Shown piece after piece: positions 1-9,907 of a stretch of DNA of 64,000 nt (its first letter is position 1; each line of letters starts with the position of its first letter). The notes beneath the pieces were generated by a model. The model ran no database searches. It worked only from the letters and a program-made list of their open reading frames with translations, and was not told where the DNA came from. The translations under genes and the position numbers were made by a program. This DNA comes from Burkholderiaceae bacterium (GTDB lineage Bacteria; Pseudomonadota; Gammaproteobacteria; Burkholderiales; Burkholderiaceae_E). The stretch covers positions 372,001 through 436,000 of the forward strand of contig JAOSJU010000001.1 of NCBI GenBank assembly GCA_027493945.1, given 5' to 3'.

Positions 1-1296
1 GCGCGTGAGGAACTCGCGGTCCTTGTCGAGGTAGCCGAGCGCCTCGTCGAGCGATGCGCACACGGTCGGGATCTTCGCTTCCTCTTCCGGCGGCAGGTCG
101 TACAGGTTCTTGTCCGCCGCCTCGCCAGGATGGATCTTGTTCTGCACGCCATCGAGCCCGGCCATCATCAGCGCCGCGAACAGCAGGTAGGGGTTCGCCA
201 TCGGATCCGGGAACCGGACCTCGATGCGCCGACCCTTCGGGTTGCTGACGAACGGAATCCGGATCGACGCCGAACGGTTGCGCGCCGAATAAGCAAGCTT
301 CACCGGCGCCTCGAAACCCGGCACCAGCCGCTTGTACGAGTTGGTGCCCGGGTTGGCGATCGCGTTCAGCGCCCTCGCGTGCTTGATGATTCCGCCGATG
401 TAGGACAGCGAGAAGTCCGACAGCCCGGCGTACTTGTCGCCGGCGAACAGGTTCTGGCCGTCCTTCCAGATCGATTGGTGCACGTGCATGCCCGAGCCGT
501 TGTCGCCGACGACCGGCTTGGGCATGAAGGTGGCCGTCTTGCCGTAGCTGTGCGCGACGTTGTGGACCACGTACTTCATCGTCTGCAGCCAGTCGGCGCG
601 CTGCACCAGCGTCGAGAACTTCGTGCCGATTTCGTTCTGTCCGGCCCCCGCCACCTCATGGTGATGCACTTCCACCGGAATGCCCATCTGCTCGAGGATC
701 AGGCACATCTCGGAGCGCATGTCCTGGAACGAATCGACCGGCGGCACCGGGAAATAACCGCCCTTCACCGGCGGGCGGTGCGCGAGGTTGCCGCCCTCGA
801 TCTCCTTGCCCGTCGACCACGAGGCCTCTTCGGAGTTGATCTTCACGAAGCAACCCGACATGTCGAGGTTCCAGGTCACCGAGTCGAAGATGAAGAACTC
901 GGGCTCCGGGCCGAAATAGGCGATGTCGCCGATGCCGGTGGACTTCAGGTAGGCCTCGGCGCGGCGCGCGAGCGAGCGCGGGTCGCGCGAGTAGCCCTTG
1001 CCGTCGGCCGGCTCGACCACGTCGCAGGTGATGATCAGCGTGGGCTCCTCGCGAAACGGGTCCATGTTCGCGGTGGACGGGTCGGGCATCAGCAGCATGT
1101 CCGAGGCCTCGATGCCCTTCCAGCCGGCGATCGACGAACCGTCGAAGGCGTGGCCCGACGTGACCTTGTCCTCGTCGAACATCTTCGCCGGCACCGAGAC
1201 GTGCTGCTCCTTGCCGCGGGTGTCGGTGAAGCGAAGATCGACGAACTTCACTTCGTTGTCGGCAATCAACTTCATCACGTCTTTGACGGTGGCCAT
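1..1296 (-). CDS. glnA: Glutamine synthetase, type I (3' end outside window)
   Basis: Glutamine synthetase makes glutamine from glutamate, ammonia and ATP in the cytoplasm. The first 432 codons are present; a type I enzyme of about 470 residues would lose roughly 40 C-terminal residues at the window edge. The protein begins [11 protein letters not shown] and shows the family signatures FDGSSIAGW, the NEIGTKF region and NRSASIRIP. The NLYDLP motif near residue 399 matches the tyrosine adenylylated by GlnE in this class. The ATG at 1296 is preceded by a good AGGAGA ribosome site. Upstream lie a sigma-54 type promoter and NtrC-like sites, so nitrogen control is expected. Identification is very secure. 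Confidence 0.97.
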   Translation of the reverse strand, partial: MATVKDVMKLIADNEVKFVDLRFTDTRGKEQHVSVPAKMFDEDKVTSGHAFDGSSIAGWKGIEASDMLLMPDPSTANMDPFREEPTLIITCDVVEPADGKGYSRDPRSLARRAEAYLKSTGIGDIAYFGPEPEFFIFDSVTWNLDMSGCFVKINSEEASWSTGKEIEGGNLAHRPPVKGGYFPVPPVDSFQDMRSEMCLILEQMGIPVEVHHHEVAGAGQNEIGTKFSTLVQRADWLQTMKYVVHNVAHSYGKTATFMPKPVVGDNGSGMHVHQSIWKDGQNLFAGDKYAGLSDFSLSYIGGIIKHARALNAIANPGTNSYKRLVPGFEAPVKLAYSARNRSASIRIPFVSNPKGRRIEVRFPDPMANPYLLFAALMMAGLDGVQNKIHPGEAADKNLYDLPPEEEAKIPTVCASLDEALGYLDKDREFLTR

Positions 1297-1423
1297 GCTG
1301 GCGTTCTCCTGGTCACGAAGGTCTGGATTCATGGGGCGGCTGCACCCCGCCGCGGCCACGGGGGCCGGCGAGCGGAAGCAGCGGACGCGCGATTCTGTGC
1401 GTTTTCGGGCTCCCGCTCAAACT

Positions 1424-1439
1424 AGCAGGTTCCGTGCCA
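1424..1439 (-). promoter_or_regulatory. Sigma-54 (-24/-12) promoter of glnA
   Basis: Read on the minus strand the sequence is TGGCACGGAACCTGCT. It matches the RpoN consensus TGGCACG-N4-TTGCT with a single mismatch in the -12 element. It points toward glnA and would start transcription near 1413, leaving a leader of about 115 nt. Confidence 0.8.
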
Positions 1440-1519
1440 GCGCACGCGCCCCGTCGCGGCGCCCCGCAGAGCGCCCCGGCCGGCACAATGCGCCGGTCGG
1501 TGCTGCCCACGACATCATC

Positions 1520-1577
1520 GCACCATCATCGTGCACTCCCCGGTGGTGCACCGCGATGCAGCACCCCGTCCTGGTGC
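1520..1577 (-). promoter_or_regulatory. NtrC-like enhancer sites upstream of glnA
   Basis: At 1520-1534 GCACCATCATCGTGC fits the NtrC dyad (GCACYA-N3-TGGTGC) with one mismatch. At 1532-1550 and 1561-1577 there are further GCAC/GTGC dyads, but with two extra bases between half sites, so they are weaker. The cluster lies about 80-150 bp upstream of the sigma-54 promoter, the normal enhancer distance. The rest of 1297-1603 holds no gene that I can support. Confidence 0.65.
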
Positions 1578-1603
1578 ATCCGACCCTGCGCAGTACAGGG
1601 CCA

Positions 1604-3295
1604 TCAGCTGCCGACCGGAAGATTGCCGGCCGGCGACTCGTCGGGCCAGCGAAAGTCGGCGAAGCGCTCGCGCAGCCGCGCTTTCCAGAACTTGCCGGTC
1701 GAGGTGCGCGGCACCGCGTCGATGAACTCGAAGGCGTCGGGCAACTGCCAGCGGGCGAATTTCGGCGCGATGAACGCGCGCAGTTCCTCGCCACTCACCG
1801 TGGCACCCGGCTTGGCGACCACGCAGGCGAGCGGCCGCTCGCCCCATTTGGGGTGTGCGATTGCGATCACCGACGCTTCGGCCACCGCCGGATGCGCCAT
1901 GATCGCGTTCTCCGGGTCGACCGAGCTGATCCACTCGCCGCCCGACTTGATCAGGTCTTTCGTGCGGTCGGCGATGCGGATGTAGCCGTTCGCGTCGATC
2001 GCCGCCACGTCGCCGGTGCGCAGCCAGCCGTCGCCGGTGAACTTGTCGGCACCGGGCGCCTCCGCGTGATACGAGCCGGTGATGAACGGTCCGCGCACCT
2101 GCAACTCGCCCACGTCGCGGCCGTTCCAGGCGCACGGGCCCGCATCGCCCATGATGCGCACCTCCACCAGCGGCACGGGCACGCCGGCCATCGCCTTGCG
2201 CGCGAACCACTGGTCTTCGTCGAGCTGCCCGCGCAACTCGGGCTTCTCGAAGAACAGCGACCCCATCGGCGAGGTTTCGGTCATCCCCCAGCCCTGCGCG
2301 AGCCGGATACCGTGGCGCTCGAACTGCCGGACCAGCGCCTCGGGCACCGCCGCGCCGCCGACCATGCTGCGCATGCCGGCGGGCAGCCGCCATCGGCCCG
2401 GCTTCGCCTCGAAGGCCTGGATCAGCGCGAGCCAGATCGTCGGCACGCCGAGCGTGAGCGTGGGCGGCTCCTGCTGCATCAGGTCGAGCAGGTCTTCGGG
2501 ATGCAGGTGCGGGCCCGGAAAGACCAGCTTCGCGCCGAGCATCACCGCCGCGTACGGAATGCCCCACGAATTCGCATGGAACATCGGCGTGACCGGGATC
2601 ACCACGTCGCGCGAGGACAGCGCCACGTAGTCGGGCAACGCGCAATTGAGCGAATGCAGCACGGTGGAGCGGTGCGAGTAGACCACCCCCTTGGGCCTGC
2701 CGGTCGTGCCCGAGGTGTAGCACATCGCCACCGGGTCGTTCTCGTCGTGCGGCGCGTACTCGAAACCGGCGGGCGCCTGCGCAAGCAGCTCCTCGTAATC
2801 ATCGAACGCCGGCTCGCCGTCGTGCGGGTCGCCAATGCTCGTCTGCACCGCGGCTCCGGAGAACGGGAACACGATCACCCTCTCGAAGCGGTGTTGTCCG
2901 GCGAACTGCCGGTACAACGGCAGCAGGATGTCGTCGACCACCAGGAAGCGGTCGCGCGCATGCCGGGCGATCCAGCCGATGTCGTCGGGCGCCAGCCGCA
3001 GGTTCAGCGTGTGCATGACGCCGCCGGCGGCCGGGATGCCGAAATAGCATTCGAGGTGCGCGTGATGGTTCCAGCACAAGGTGGCGACGCGGTCGCCCTT
3101 GCGCAGGCCGAGCTTCTTCAGCGCCGCCGCCAGCGCGCGCGTGCGCCGGTACCAGTCGGCGTAGCGGTGCCGGCGCAGCGACTTGTCGGGCAGCCGCGAG
3201 ACGATCTCCGATTCGGGAAAGAGCTGCCCCGCATGCTCCATCAGCCGGTTCAGCGACAGCGGCACCGGCATCATCGTGGTCTTCACCGAATGCAT
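1604..3295 (-). CDS. AMP-dependent acyl-CoA ligase (fatty-acid/thioester type)
   Basis: A 563-residue adenylate-forming enzyme that would activate a carboxylic acid with ATP and join it to CoA. The P-loop motif YTSGTTGRPKG lies near residue 190, the A5 motif GWGMTETSP follows, then the GDGWLRTGD and RTKDLIKSGGEW motifs and the C-terminal catalytic lysine region TSTGKFWK. It resembles medium/long-chain fatty acyl-CoA or 3-methylmercaptopropionyl-CoA ligases; the substrate cannot be read from the sequence. The ATG at 3295 follows GGGAGGGAGAACG, a strong ribosome site. It lies 14 bp after hemW and is probably the last gene of the kinase-rph-hemW transcript, though it may have its own job in fatty acid breakdown. 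Confidence 0.88.
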   Translation of the reverse strand: MHSVKTTMMPVPLSLNRLMEHAGQLFPESEIVSRLPDKSLRRHRYADWYRRTRALAAALKKLGLRKGDRVATLCWNHHAHLECYFGIPAAGGVMHTLNLRLAPDDIGWIARHARDRFLVVDDILLPLYRQFAGQHRFERVIVFPFSGAAVQTSIGDPHDGEPAFDDYEELLAQAPAGFEYAPHDENDPVAMCYTSGTTGRPKGVVYSHRSTVLHSLNCALPDYVALSSRDVVIPVTPMFHANSWGIPYAAVMLGAKLVFPGPHLHPEDLLDLMQQEPPTLTLGVPTIWLALIQAFEAKPGRWRLPAGMRSMVGGAAVPEALVRQFERHGIRLAQGWGMTETSPMGSLFFEKPELRGQLDEDQWFARKAMAGVPVPLVEVRIMGDAGPCAWNGRDVGELQVRGPFITGSYHAEAPGADKFTGDGWLRTGDVAAIDANGYIRIADRTKDLIKSGGEWISSVDPENAIMAHPAVAEASVIAIAHPKWGERPLACVVAKPGATVSGEELRAFIAPKFARWQLPDAFEFIDAVPRTSTGKFWKARLRERFADFRWPDESPAGNLPVGS

Positions 3296-3309
3296 CGTTC
3301 TCCCTCCCT

Positions 3310-4479
3310 TCAACGTCGATTGTCGTTCTTCAGGAACAGCTCGAGCAGGTCGTTCAGGAAGCGCAGCCCCAGCGGCGTGGCGCGAATGCGAAGCGGATCG
3401 TCTTCGAGCAGGCCGCGCTCGACCGCCTGCGCGCATTCGCGCGCGATCGCCGCCGTCGACAGGCCGGTGCGCTCGGCGAACGAGGCCGCCGGCACCCCGT
3501 CGGTGAGCCGCAGCGCGTTGAGCATGAACTCGAACGGCAACTCGTCGCAACTCACGATGCGCTCTTCCTCGATCGGCGACGCGGCGAGCGCCGCGTCGAC
3601 GTAGCGCTGCGGCTGGCGCAGCCGCGTCTCGCGCACGATGCGATCGTGAAACGACAGCTTGCCGTGCGCGCCCGCGCCGATGCCGAGGTAGTCGCCGAAC
3701 TCCCAGTAGTTCAGGTTGTGCCGGCAGCGCGCGCCCGGCCGCGCCCAGGCCGAGACCTCGTAGCGCTCGAAGCCGGCCGGCCCGAGCGTGTCGCCGAGCA
3801 GCGCCAGCATGTCGGCCGACAGGTCGTCGTCGGGCAGCGGCGGCGGGCGCTTCGCAAACGGCGTGCCGGGCTCGATCGTCAGGTGGTACAGCGACAGGTG
3901 CGGCGGCTCGAAGGCCAGCGCGCTCGCGAGATCGTCGCGCAGGCCCTGCAGCGTCTGGCCCGGCAGCGCGTACATCAGGTCGATGTTGAAACTGGCGAAG
4001 CTGCGCGCGGCCTCCTCGATTGCCGCGCGCGCCTGGCGCGCATCGTGCACGCGGCCGAGCACACGCAGCGCGTCGTCGTCGAAGCTCTGCACGCCGATCG
4101 ACAGCCGGGTCACGCCGGCCTGCGCATACGCGGCGAAACGCTGCGCCTCGAAGGTGCCCGGATTCGCCTCCATCGTCACCTCGGCGTCCGGCGCGAGCCG
4201 CAGCCGCGCGCGGATCGTCGCGAGCAACCGGTCGATCGCGTCCGGCGAGAACAGGCTGGGCGTGCCGCCGCCGATGAATACCGTCGAGACGCTGCGGCCC
4301 CAGACCTTCGGCAGCGACGCCTCCAGGTCGGCCTGCAGCGCGTCGAGATAGCGTCCCTCGGGCAGTTCGCTCAGGTTCTCGCGCCAGGCGTGGGCATTGA
4401 AGTCGCAATACGGGCACCTGCGCAGGCACCACGGCAGGTGCACGTACAGCGACAGCGGCTGGGCAACCTTGTCAGGCAT
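3310..4479 (-). CDS. hemW: Radical SAM heme chaperone HemW (CPO-III-like)
   Basis: A 389-residue protein with the radical SAM signature CLRRCPYC near residues 18-25 and the GGGTPSLF motif typical of the HemN/HemW family. The CxxxCxxC cysteines bind the 4Fe-4S cluster, and the short N-terminus before the cluster is the HemW rather than the HemN arrangement. HemW is thought to bind heme and deliver it to respiratory enzymes, not to act as a coproporphyrinogen dehydrogenase. The start overlaps the end of rdgB by 8 bp, so the two are translationally coupled. Confidence 0.92.
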   Translation of the reverse strand: MPDKVAQPLSLYVHLPWCLRRCPYCDFNAHAWRENLSELPEGRYLDALQADLEASLPKVWGRSVSTVFIGGGTPSLFSPDAIDRLLATIRARLRLAPDAEVTMEANPGTFEAQRFAAYAQAGVTRLSIGVQSFDDDALRVLGRVHDARQARAAIEEAARSFASFNIDLMYALPGQTLQGLRDDLASALAFEPPHLSLYHLTIEPGTPFAKRPPPLPDDDLSADMLALLGDTLGPAGFERYEVSAWARPGARCRHNLNYWEFGDYLGIGAGAHGKLSFHDRIVRETRLRQPQRYVDAALAASPIEEERIVSCDELPFEFMLNALRLTDGVPAASFAERTGLSTAAIARECAQAVERGLLEDDPLRIRATPLGLRFLNDLLELFLKNDNRR

Positions 4480-5110
4480 CGACCAGCCGGTCGCGCCGCA
4501 ACCGCTCGACGAGCAGGCGCAGCGCCTGTCCGCGATGGCCGAGCAGGTTCTTGCGTTGCGGGTCGAGCTCGGCCACGGTGCAGCCCAGTTCGGGCAGCAG
4601 GAAATGCGGGTCGTAGCCGAAGCCGCCGCTGCCGCGCGGCGCGTCGATCACTTCGCCGTGCCAGCTCGCGTCGGCGACCAGCGGCTGCGGATCGTCGGCC
4701 GCGCGCAGCAGCACCAGCACGCAGTAGTAGTGCACCGCGCGCCCGGCGCAGCCGGCCAGGTCGGCGACGAGTTGCGCGTTGTTGGCCGCATCGGTGTCGA
4801 GCGCGGCGGGATCGGCACGCGCGCCGGGGCTGCGCGCCGCCCAGCGCGCCGACAGCACGCCGGGCCGCCCTTCGAGCGCGTCCACGCACAGCCCCGAATC
4901 GTCGGCGAGCGCCGGCAGTCCGGTCAGCCGGCTGGCGTGCCGCGCCTTGGCGAGCGCATTTTCCAGGAACGTGCCGAACGGCTCGTCGGCGTCGGGCACG
5001 CCGAACGCCGACTGCGGCTCGACCTGCAGGCCGAGCGGCGCCAGCAGCGCCGCCAGTTCGCGCAGCTTGCCCGCGTTACCCGAGGCGAGCACCACACGTC
5101 GCAGTCTCAC
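4472..5110 (-). CDS. rdgB: XTP/dITP diphosphatase (RdgB/HAM1 family)
   Basis: A 212-residue house-cleaning pyrophosphatase that hydrolyses non-canonical purine triphosphates (dITP, XTP) and keeps them out of DNA and RNA. The N-terminal VVLASGNAGKLRE is the family signature, followed by the metal-site region ALADDSGLCVDAL and, near the C-terminus, the GYDPHFLL and HRGQAL motifs. Length is slightly above the usual 195-205. It sits 3 bp after rph and overlaps hemW by 8 bp, a gene order common in Betaproteobacteria. Confidence 0.94.
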   Translation of the reverse strand: MRLRRVVLASGNAGKLRELAALLAPLGLQVEPQSAFGVPDADEPFGTFLENALAKARHASRLTGLPALADDSGLCVDALEGRPGVLSARWAARSPGARADPAALDTDAANNAQLVADLAGCAGRAVHYYCVLVLLRAADDPQPLVADASWHGEVIDAPRGSGGFGYDPHFLLPELGCTVAELDPQRKNLLGHRGQALRLLVERLRRDRLVDA

Positions 5111-5113
5111 CGC

Positions 5114-5836
5114 TCAGCCACCGAGCGCGGCCCTCTGCGCGTCGATCAGCCGCCGGATGCCGGTCGCCGCGAGGTCGACCAGCCGGTCCATCTGCTCGCG
5201 GGTGAACGGCTCGCCTTCGGCCGTGCCCTGCACTTCGACAAAGCCACCGGCACCGGTCATCACCACGTTCAGGTCGGTGTCGCAGGCGGAGTCTTCGGCA
5301 TAGTCGAGGTCGAGCACCGCGGCACCCTCGTAGAGCCCCACCGACACCGCCGCGACGAAGTCGCGCACCGGCGTGCGCTCGAGCGCGCCCGACACGAGCA
5401 GCCCGCTCACCGCATCGTGCGCGGCGACGAATGCGCCGGTGATCGCCGCGGTGCGTGTGCCGCCGTCGGCCTGCAGCACGTCGCAATCGAGCGTGATCGT
5501 GCGCTCGCCGAGCCGCTCGAGGTCGAACACCGCGCGCAGGCTGCGCCCGATCAGGCGCTGGATCTCCTGCGTGCGACCGCTCTGCTTGCCGCGCGCGGCT
5601 TCGCGCTCGCTGCGTGTGTGCGTCGAGCGCGGCAGCATGCCGTACTCGGCGGTGAGCCAGCCGCGGCCGGCCCCGCGCAGGAACGCCGGCACTTTTTCCT
5701 CGACGCTGGCGGTGCACAGCACGCGCGTGTCGCCGAACTCGACCAGCACCGAGCCTTCGGCATGGCGCGTGAAGCCGCGGGTGAGGCGCACCGGGCGCAA
5801 GGCATCGGGCGCGCGCCCGCTCGGACGAATCGACAT
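5114..5836 (-). CDS. rph: Ribonuclease PH
   Basis: A 240-residue phosphorolytic 3'-5' exoribonuclease that trims the 3' ends of tRNA precursors and other RNAs. The protein opens with [16 protein letters not shown] and has the family segments [30 protein letters not shown] and [17 protein letters not shown]. The phosphate-binding region [15 protein letters not shown] is complete. Length matches the family (about 238). It starts 14 bp after the phosphatase gene and is followed at once by rdgB. Confidence 0.96.
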   Translation of the reverse strand: MSIRPSGRAPDALRPVRLTRGFTRHAEGSVLVEFGDTRVLCTASVEEKVPAFLRGAGRGWLTAEYGMLPRSTHTRSEREAARGKQSGRTQEIQRLIGRSLRAVFDLERLGERTITLDCDVLQADGGTRTAAITGAFVAAHDAVSGLLVSGALERTPVRDFVAAVSVGLYEGAAVLDLDYAEDSACDTDLNVVMTGAGGFVEVQGTAEGEPFTREQMDRLVDLAATGIRRLIDAQRAALGG

Positions 5837-5850
5837 CGCGGAATCTTCTC

Positions 5851-6759
5851 TCAGTGGCCGCCGGCGCGCGCAATCGCCTCGCGGATCTCGCGGATCGTGC
5901 GCTCGATCTCGTCTTCGGTCAGCGCCTCGCCGGCCGCGGTCTCGTCGATGGAACCGACCCGGATCGTGGTGGTGATCGCGCCCTCGGGCACGTCGTCCGA
6001 CGACAACGCCGGTTTGTCGGCGCCGGCCTCCCAGGTCATCGCCAGCGCGGTCGCGTTGTCGGCGACCGGGCCGGCGTGTCCGACCGCCCGCGCCACCAGC
6101 CGCGGCACCCCGGTGAGCACCGACTCGGCGGTCAGCGGCTCGAGCAGGTCGGCCTCGGGCAACGCCGACCAGACGCCGTCGCTGCACAGCATCAGCGTGT
6201 CGCCGGGGTGCAGCGCCACGTCTCCGCCCAGCTCGACGGTGGGCTCGAACGGCGAGCCCAGGCAGTTCAGCACCTTGTTGCGCTCGGGATGCGTGGCACT
6301 GTCGCGCTCGTCGATCATGCCGAGGTCGATCAGGTTCTGCACCTTCGAGTGGTCGCGGGTACGCATCGCCACCCGCGCGTCGCGCACCAGGTACAGCCGC
6401 GAGTCGCCGGCGTGCGCCCACCAGGCGCGTCCATCCTGCACCACGCAGGCGACGATCGTGGTGCGCGGCGACTCGGGCAAGCCGTGCATGTCCTGGTAGC
6501 GCAGGATCTCGCGATGCGCGCGCCGCAGCGTGCGGTCGAGGAAGGCGGGCGGATCGGACAGCATCGGCCGCGCCTCCTCCTGGAAGGTGGACGCGGCCAC
6601 CTGCAGCGCCAGGTGCGCGGCGACTTCGCCGCGCACGTGTCCGCCCATGCCGTCGGCGACCAGCATCAGCAGGCTGTCGCGCGTGTAGCAGTACCCCATG
6701 CGGTCCTGGTTGGACCCGCGCGCGCCGATCAGGCTGTCCTGGTAGATCGAGAATCGCAT
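5851..6759 (-). CDS. PP2C-family protein serine/threonine phosphatase
   Basis: A 302-residue metal-dependent phosphatase. The PPM motifs are visible in order: SNQDRMGY near residue 16, [11 protein letters not shown] near 36, [11 protein letters not shown] near 118, CSDGVW, and the metal-binding aspartate in ADNATALAM. The catalytic fold ends around residue 245; the remaining acidic C-terminal tail (about 55 residues, rich in Glu, Thr and Ile) is not part of the domain and could be a regulatory tail. The ATG at 6759 has a GGAGAG ribosome site. It follows the protein kinase gene by 23 bp, so kinase and phosphatase very likely act on the same targets. Confidence 0.93.
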   Translation of the reverse strand: MRFSIYQDSLIGARGSNQDRMGYCYTRDSLLMLVADGMGGHVRGEVAAHLALQVAASTFQEEARPMLSDPPAFLDRTLRRAHREILRYQDMHGLPESPRTTIVACVVQDGRAWWAHAGDSRLYLVRDARVAMRTRDHSKVQNLIDLGMIDERDSATHPERNKVLNCLGSPFEPTVELGGDVALHPGDTLMLCSDGVWSALPEADLLEPLTAESVLTGVPRLVARAVGHAGPVADNATALAMTWEAGADKPALSSDDVPEGAITTTIRVGSIDETAAGEALTEDEIERTIREIREAIARAGGH

Positions 6760-6782
6760 CGGCTCTCCGCGGCGTCCGTCGC

Positions 6783-7829
6783 TCAGCCAGGCAGCGTGAG
6801 GTTCTCGCCGTCGCGTCGCCGCATGCCGGCACGCATCGCGAGCGTGTCGAACCAGCGCGCCGCGGCGCTGGGCTTGCCGGCCGGCTCGGCAGGCACCCCG
6901 ATGAGCCGCAGCGCGCGCTGCAGCGCGAAGACGCTTTGCGGCCGCTCCAGCGGATCGAGCTTCAGGCACCACGAGACCAGGTCGAGCAGCGGCCGCGAGT
7001 AACGCTCGGCGAGCGCGTCGATCGCGCCCGGCATCCTGTCTTCGAGCTCACGCTGGTCGGCCGGCTGCGGCGGCTGCCCCGACATGCAGCCGAGCATGCT
7101 GGCGCCGATGCCGTAGACGTCGGTCCAGGGTCCCAGCCGCTGCGTGCGCCGGTACAACTCGGGCGCGGCGAAGCCCGGCGTGTACATCGGGAACAGCTTC
7201 TGCGGCTCGGCATCGAGCGTGCGCCGCGCCGCGCCGAAGTCGAGCAGCAGCGGCGTGCCGTCGAGCCGCAGGTAGATGTTCGCAGGCTTCAGGTCGAGGT
7301 GCAGCAGCCGGTTGGCGTGCACCTCGCGCAGCCCGTTCATCACCAGGTTGAACACGCGCAACACGTGCCGTTCGGGCAGCACCGCCTTGTCCGGCTGGCG
7401 CCCGCGATGGCGCAGCACCAGCTCCTGCAGGCTGCGGCCGCGCTCCCAGGCCATCACCATGTAGACCGTTTCGTTGGCGCGGAAGAAGTTGACCACCCGC
7501 ACCACGTTGGGATGGAAGATGCGTGCCAGCGCGCGCCCCTCCTCGAAGAAGCAGCGCAGTCCGTTGCGGAAGGTGATTTCGCTGGCCGACGGGATCTCGG
7601 GCGCCAGTTGCCCGGGGCCGCGCTTGACCAGTGCGCTGGGCAGGTATTCCTTGAGCGCGAACTTCTGACCGGACGCGTCCTCGGCGAGGTAGACGATCGA
7701 GAATCCGCCGCTCGAGATCTTCCTTACAATACGGTATCCGCCGAGTTCGTGCCCATCGGGCAGCGGCGCGTTCGTCTGGGTGCCCATCGCGTCGGAGTGT
7801 CCGGCCTTCGATGATCGATCTGCCCGCAT
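6783..7829 (-). CDS. Serine/threonine protein kinase (Hanks type)
   Basis: A 348-residue soluble eukaryotic-like kinase. The glycine loop is [14 protein letters not shown] (residues 38-51), the ATP-binding lysine is in ALKEYLP (Lys60), the catalytic loop is HLDLKPAN (177-184), and DFG is at 197-199. The arginine of the usual HRD is leucine, which suggests activity that does not need activation-loop phosphorylation. No transmembrane segment or PASTA domain is seen. I chose the ATG at 7829 because GGGAAG precedes it; an ATG at 7787 (MGTQTNAP) is a reasonable alternative. It is the first gene of the minus-strand operon with PP2C and is divergent from yicC. Confidence 0.9.
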   Translation of the reverse strand: MRADRSSKAGHSDAMGTQTNAPLPDGHELGGYRIVRKISSGGFSIVYLAEDASGQKFALKEYLPSALVKRGPGQLAPEIPSASEITFRNGLRCFFEEGRALARIFHPNVVRVVNFFRANETVYMVMAWERGRSLQELVLRHRGRQPDKAVLPERHVLRVFNLVMNGLREVHANRLLHLDLKPANIYLRLDGTPLLLDFGAARRTLDAEPQKLFPMYTPGFAAPELYRRTQRLGPWTDVYGIGASMLGCMSGQPPQPADQRELEDRMPGAIDALAERYSRPLLDLVSWCLKLDPLERPQSVFALQRALRLIGVPAEPAGKPSAAARWFDTLAMRAGMRRRDGENLTLPG

Positions 7830-7899
7830 TCTAAAGACTTCCCGTCCCCGAAGAGCCACGTTGAGCCAACGATCCGCCGAGCGGCGCCCCCTGCAGAGC

Positions 7900-8775
7900 A
7901 TGACCGGCTACGCGTTGGCCACGCGCGACACCCCCCGCCGGCCAGCTGAGCGTGGAGATCCGCAGCGTCAACTCGCGCTTCCTCGACCTCGCCTTCCGCA
8001 TCCCCGACGAACTGCGCCTGGTCGAACCCGCGCTTCGCGAGCTGATCGCCGCGGCCGTGCAGCGCGGCAAGGTCGAATGCCGGGTCGGATTCCGCCCGCT
8101 CGCCCGCAGCGAGGCCGACCCGCAGCTCGACGCGCGCGTGCTCGCCCAGGTGGCCGCGCTCGCCCGGCGCGTTGCCGAGGCGCTGCCCGACGCGGCCCCG
8201 CCTTCCGTGGGCGAGATCCTTCGCTGGCCGGGGCTGCTCGGCGAACCGGCCAGCGCCGAGGCGCTGGCCCCCGAAGTGCTGGCGGCCGCGCGCGCGGCGA
8301 TCGACGAGTTCCTCGCCAGCCGCGCCCGCGAGGGCGACAAGCTCGCGGCGTTCCTGCGCGAGCGCGCCGCGGGCATCTGCACGATCATCGAGCCGCTGCG
8401 CCAGCGCAGTCCCGAGCTGCTCGCAGCCTGGCAGGCGCGGCTCGTCGAGCGACTGCGCGCCGCGCTCGAGCAGACCGAAGCGCCGGTGCCCATGGAAGAG
8501 ACCATGGCGCGCGTGCGCCAGAAGTCACTGCCTACGGGCTGCGCATCGACGTCGCCGAGGAGCTCTCGCGGCTCCTGGCCCACGTCGACGAACTGCGGCG
8601 CATCCTCGACGCCGGCAGTCCGGCGGGCAAGCGGCTCGACTTCCTGATGCAGGAATTCAACCGCGAAGCCAACACCCTCGGCTCGAAGGCCGCCGCGATC
8701 GATCTCACCGGCGCCTCGATCGAACTGAAGGTGCTGATCGAGCAGATGCGCGAGCAGGTGCAGAACATCGAGTAG
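7900..8775 (+). CDS. yicC: YicC family endoribonuclease (two compensating frameshifts)
   Basis: Homolog of YicC, an RNase/stress protein of about 290 residues. It reads SMTGYALATRDTP, then continues in the next frame from QLSVEIRSVNSRFLDL to MARVRQK, then returns to the first frame for VTAYGLRIDVAEELSRL through IELKVLIEQMREQVQNIE. The first shift is one extra C in the C6 run at 7931-7936. The second is a lost G in what should be CCAGG at 8518-8521. With both corrected the protein is full length (291 aa), so sequencing error is likelier than gene decay. The ATG at 7900 is the conservative start; a TTG at 7861 is possible. It precedes gmk by 28 bp. Confidence 0.85.
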   Translation: MTGYALATRDTPRRPAERGDPQRQLALPRPRLPHPRRTAPGRTRASRADRRGRAARQGRMPGRIPPARPQRGRPAARRARARPGGRARPARCRGAARRGPAFRGRDPSLAGAARRTGQRRGAGPRSAGGRARGDRRVPRQPRPRGRQARGVPARARRGHLHDHRAAAPAQSRAARSLAGAARRATARRARADRSAGAHGRDHGARAPEVTAYGLRIDVAEELSRLLAHVDELRRILDAGSPAGKRLDFLMQEFNREANTLGSKAAAIDLTGASIELKVLIEQMREQVQNIE

Positions 8776-8803
8776 GCGCTGGTCTTCCCAGAGAAATGAC
8801 CCC

Positions 8804-9451
8804 ATGAGCGACCATCAAAGCCGCGCCGGCAGTCTGTTCGTCGTCGCCGCCCCCTCGGGCGCCGGCAAGACCTCGCTGGTGCGCGCGCTGCTCGCCGACG
8901 CACCGCTGATGCAGCTGTCGGTGTCGTTTACCACCCGCGCGCCGCGCCCCGGCGAGGTCGAGGGCCGCGACTACTTCTTCGTCGGGCAGCCCGAGTTCGA
9001 GCGGCGCCGCGAGGCCGGCGAGTTCCTCGAATGGGCCGAAGTGCACGGCAACCTCTACGCCACCTCGCGCACCTGGATCGAGGGCCGCATCGAGGCCGGC
9101 GTCGACATCGTGCTCGAAATCGACTGGCAAGGCGCCACGCAGGTGCAGCGGCTGTTCCCCGACGCGATCGGCGTGTTCGTCGTGCCGCCTTCGTTCGGCG
9201 TGCTGCGCGAGCGGCTCATGCAGCGCGGCCAGGACAGCGCCGAGGTGATCGAGCGGCGCGTGGCGGCTGCGCAGGCCGAATTGAGGCAGGCCCACCGCTT
9301 TCAATATGTTATTATTAATCAAGACTTTGCAAGCGCCCTCGCCGATCTCCGCACGATCGTCCAGGCAGCGCACTTGCGATTCGCGAAACAGCACGCCCGG
9401 CATCCGGCCACCTTCGCCGCACTGGGCATCACCAAGCGCAAACAGGTGTGA
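8804..9451 (+). CDS. gmk: Guanylate kinase
   Basis: A 215-residue cytoplasmic kinase converting GMP to GDP with ATP, essential for GTP and (p)ppGpp supply. The P-loop [11 protein letters not shown] lies near residues 16-26, followed by [13 protein letters not shown] and GRDYFF, which bind GMP, and the EIDWQGA segment near residue 107. Length is typical. It stands directly before rpoZ and spoT, the conserved proteobacterial nucleotide-signalling cluster. Confidence 0.97.
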   Translation: MSDHQSRAGSLFVVAAPSGAGKTSLVRALLADAPLMQLSVSFTTRAPRPGEVEGRDYFFVGQPEFERRREAGEFLEWAEVHGNLYATSRTWIEGRIEAGVDIVLEIDWQGATQVQRLFPDAIGVFVVPPSFGVLRERLMQRGQDSAEVIERRVAAAQAELRQAHRFQYVIINQDFASALADLRTIVQAAHLRFAKQHARHPATFAALGITKRKQV

Positions 9452-9452
9452 C

Positions 9453-9656
9453 ATGGCCCGCATCACCGTCGAAGACTGCCTGAAGCACATTCCCAACCGG
9501 TTCGAGCTCACGCTCGCGGCCACCTATCGCGCCCGCATGCTCGCGCAGGGCCACGCACCGAAGGTCGAGTCGAAAGACAAGCCCACGGTCACGGCGCTGC
9601 GCGAAATCGCCGCCGGCAAGGTCGGGGTCGAGATGTTGCGGCGCGTACCCATCTAA
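9453..9656 (+). CDS. rpoZ: RNA polymerase omega subunit
   Basis: A 67-residue omega subunit, starting [19 protein letters not shown], which is the canonical omega N-terminus, and continuing [12 protein letters not shown]. Omega helps fold and hold the beta-prime subunit and forms part of a ppGpp binding site on RNA polymerase. The start lies 1 bp after the gmk stop, so translation is coupled. The next gene downstream, after a stretch of about 250 bp, is spoT. Confidence 0.96.
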   Translation: MARITVEDCLKHIPNRFELTLAATYRARMLAQGHAPKVESKDKPTVTALREIAAGKVGVEMLRRVPI

Positions 9657-9907
9657 CGAGGCGCCGACCGGTCCGGTGCCGGTCGCCGCGGGCATGGCCA
9701 CCCAGCACACGCCCCCGTCACCACACCCGCCCGGCGCGGGCGCCGCCCTCCTCGGCCGCGAGGCCGCCGGCCGCGCAGGCATCCGCGTCCGAGGCTTCCG
9801 CTCCCGGCTCTTCCCGAGCCTCCGATACCCCCGCCTCCGATTCTCTCGCTGCAGCCCCGGCGCTGGCCGACGCCGGCTTCGTCGCGGTCGCCGACGAGCG
9901 GCAGGTC

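Noticed and set aside
130..1425. Plus-strand frame opposite glnA
   Set aside because: It is the mirror of a perfectly conserved glnA, an artefact of high-GC codon use.
1604..4432. A 942-residue fusion protein including the acyl-CoA ligase
   Set aside because: The upstream part overlaps hemW in another frame; the ligase has its own strong ribosome site and start at 3295.
7900..8775. yicC as a pseudogene or a case of programmed frameshifting
   Set aside because: The two shifts compensate each other, one lies in a C6 run and the other at CCAGG, and no slippery heptamer with a conserved structure is evident.
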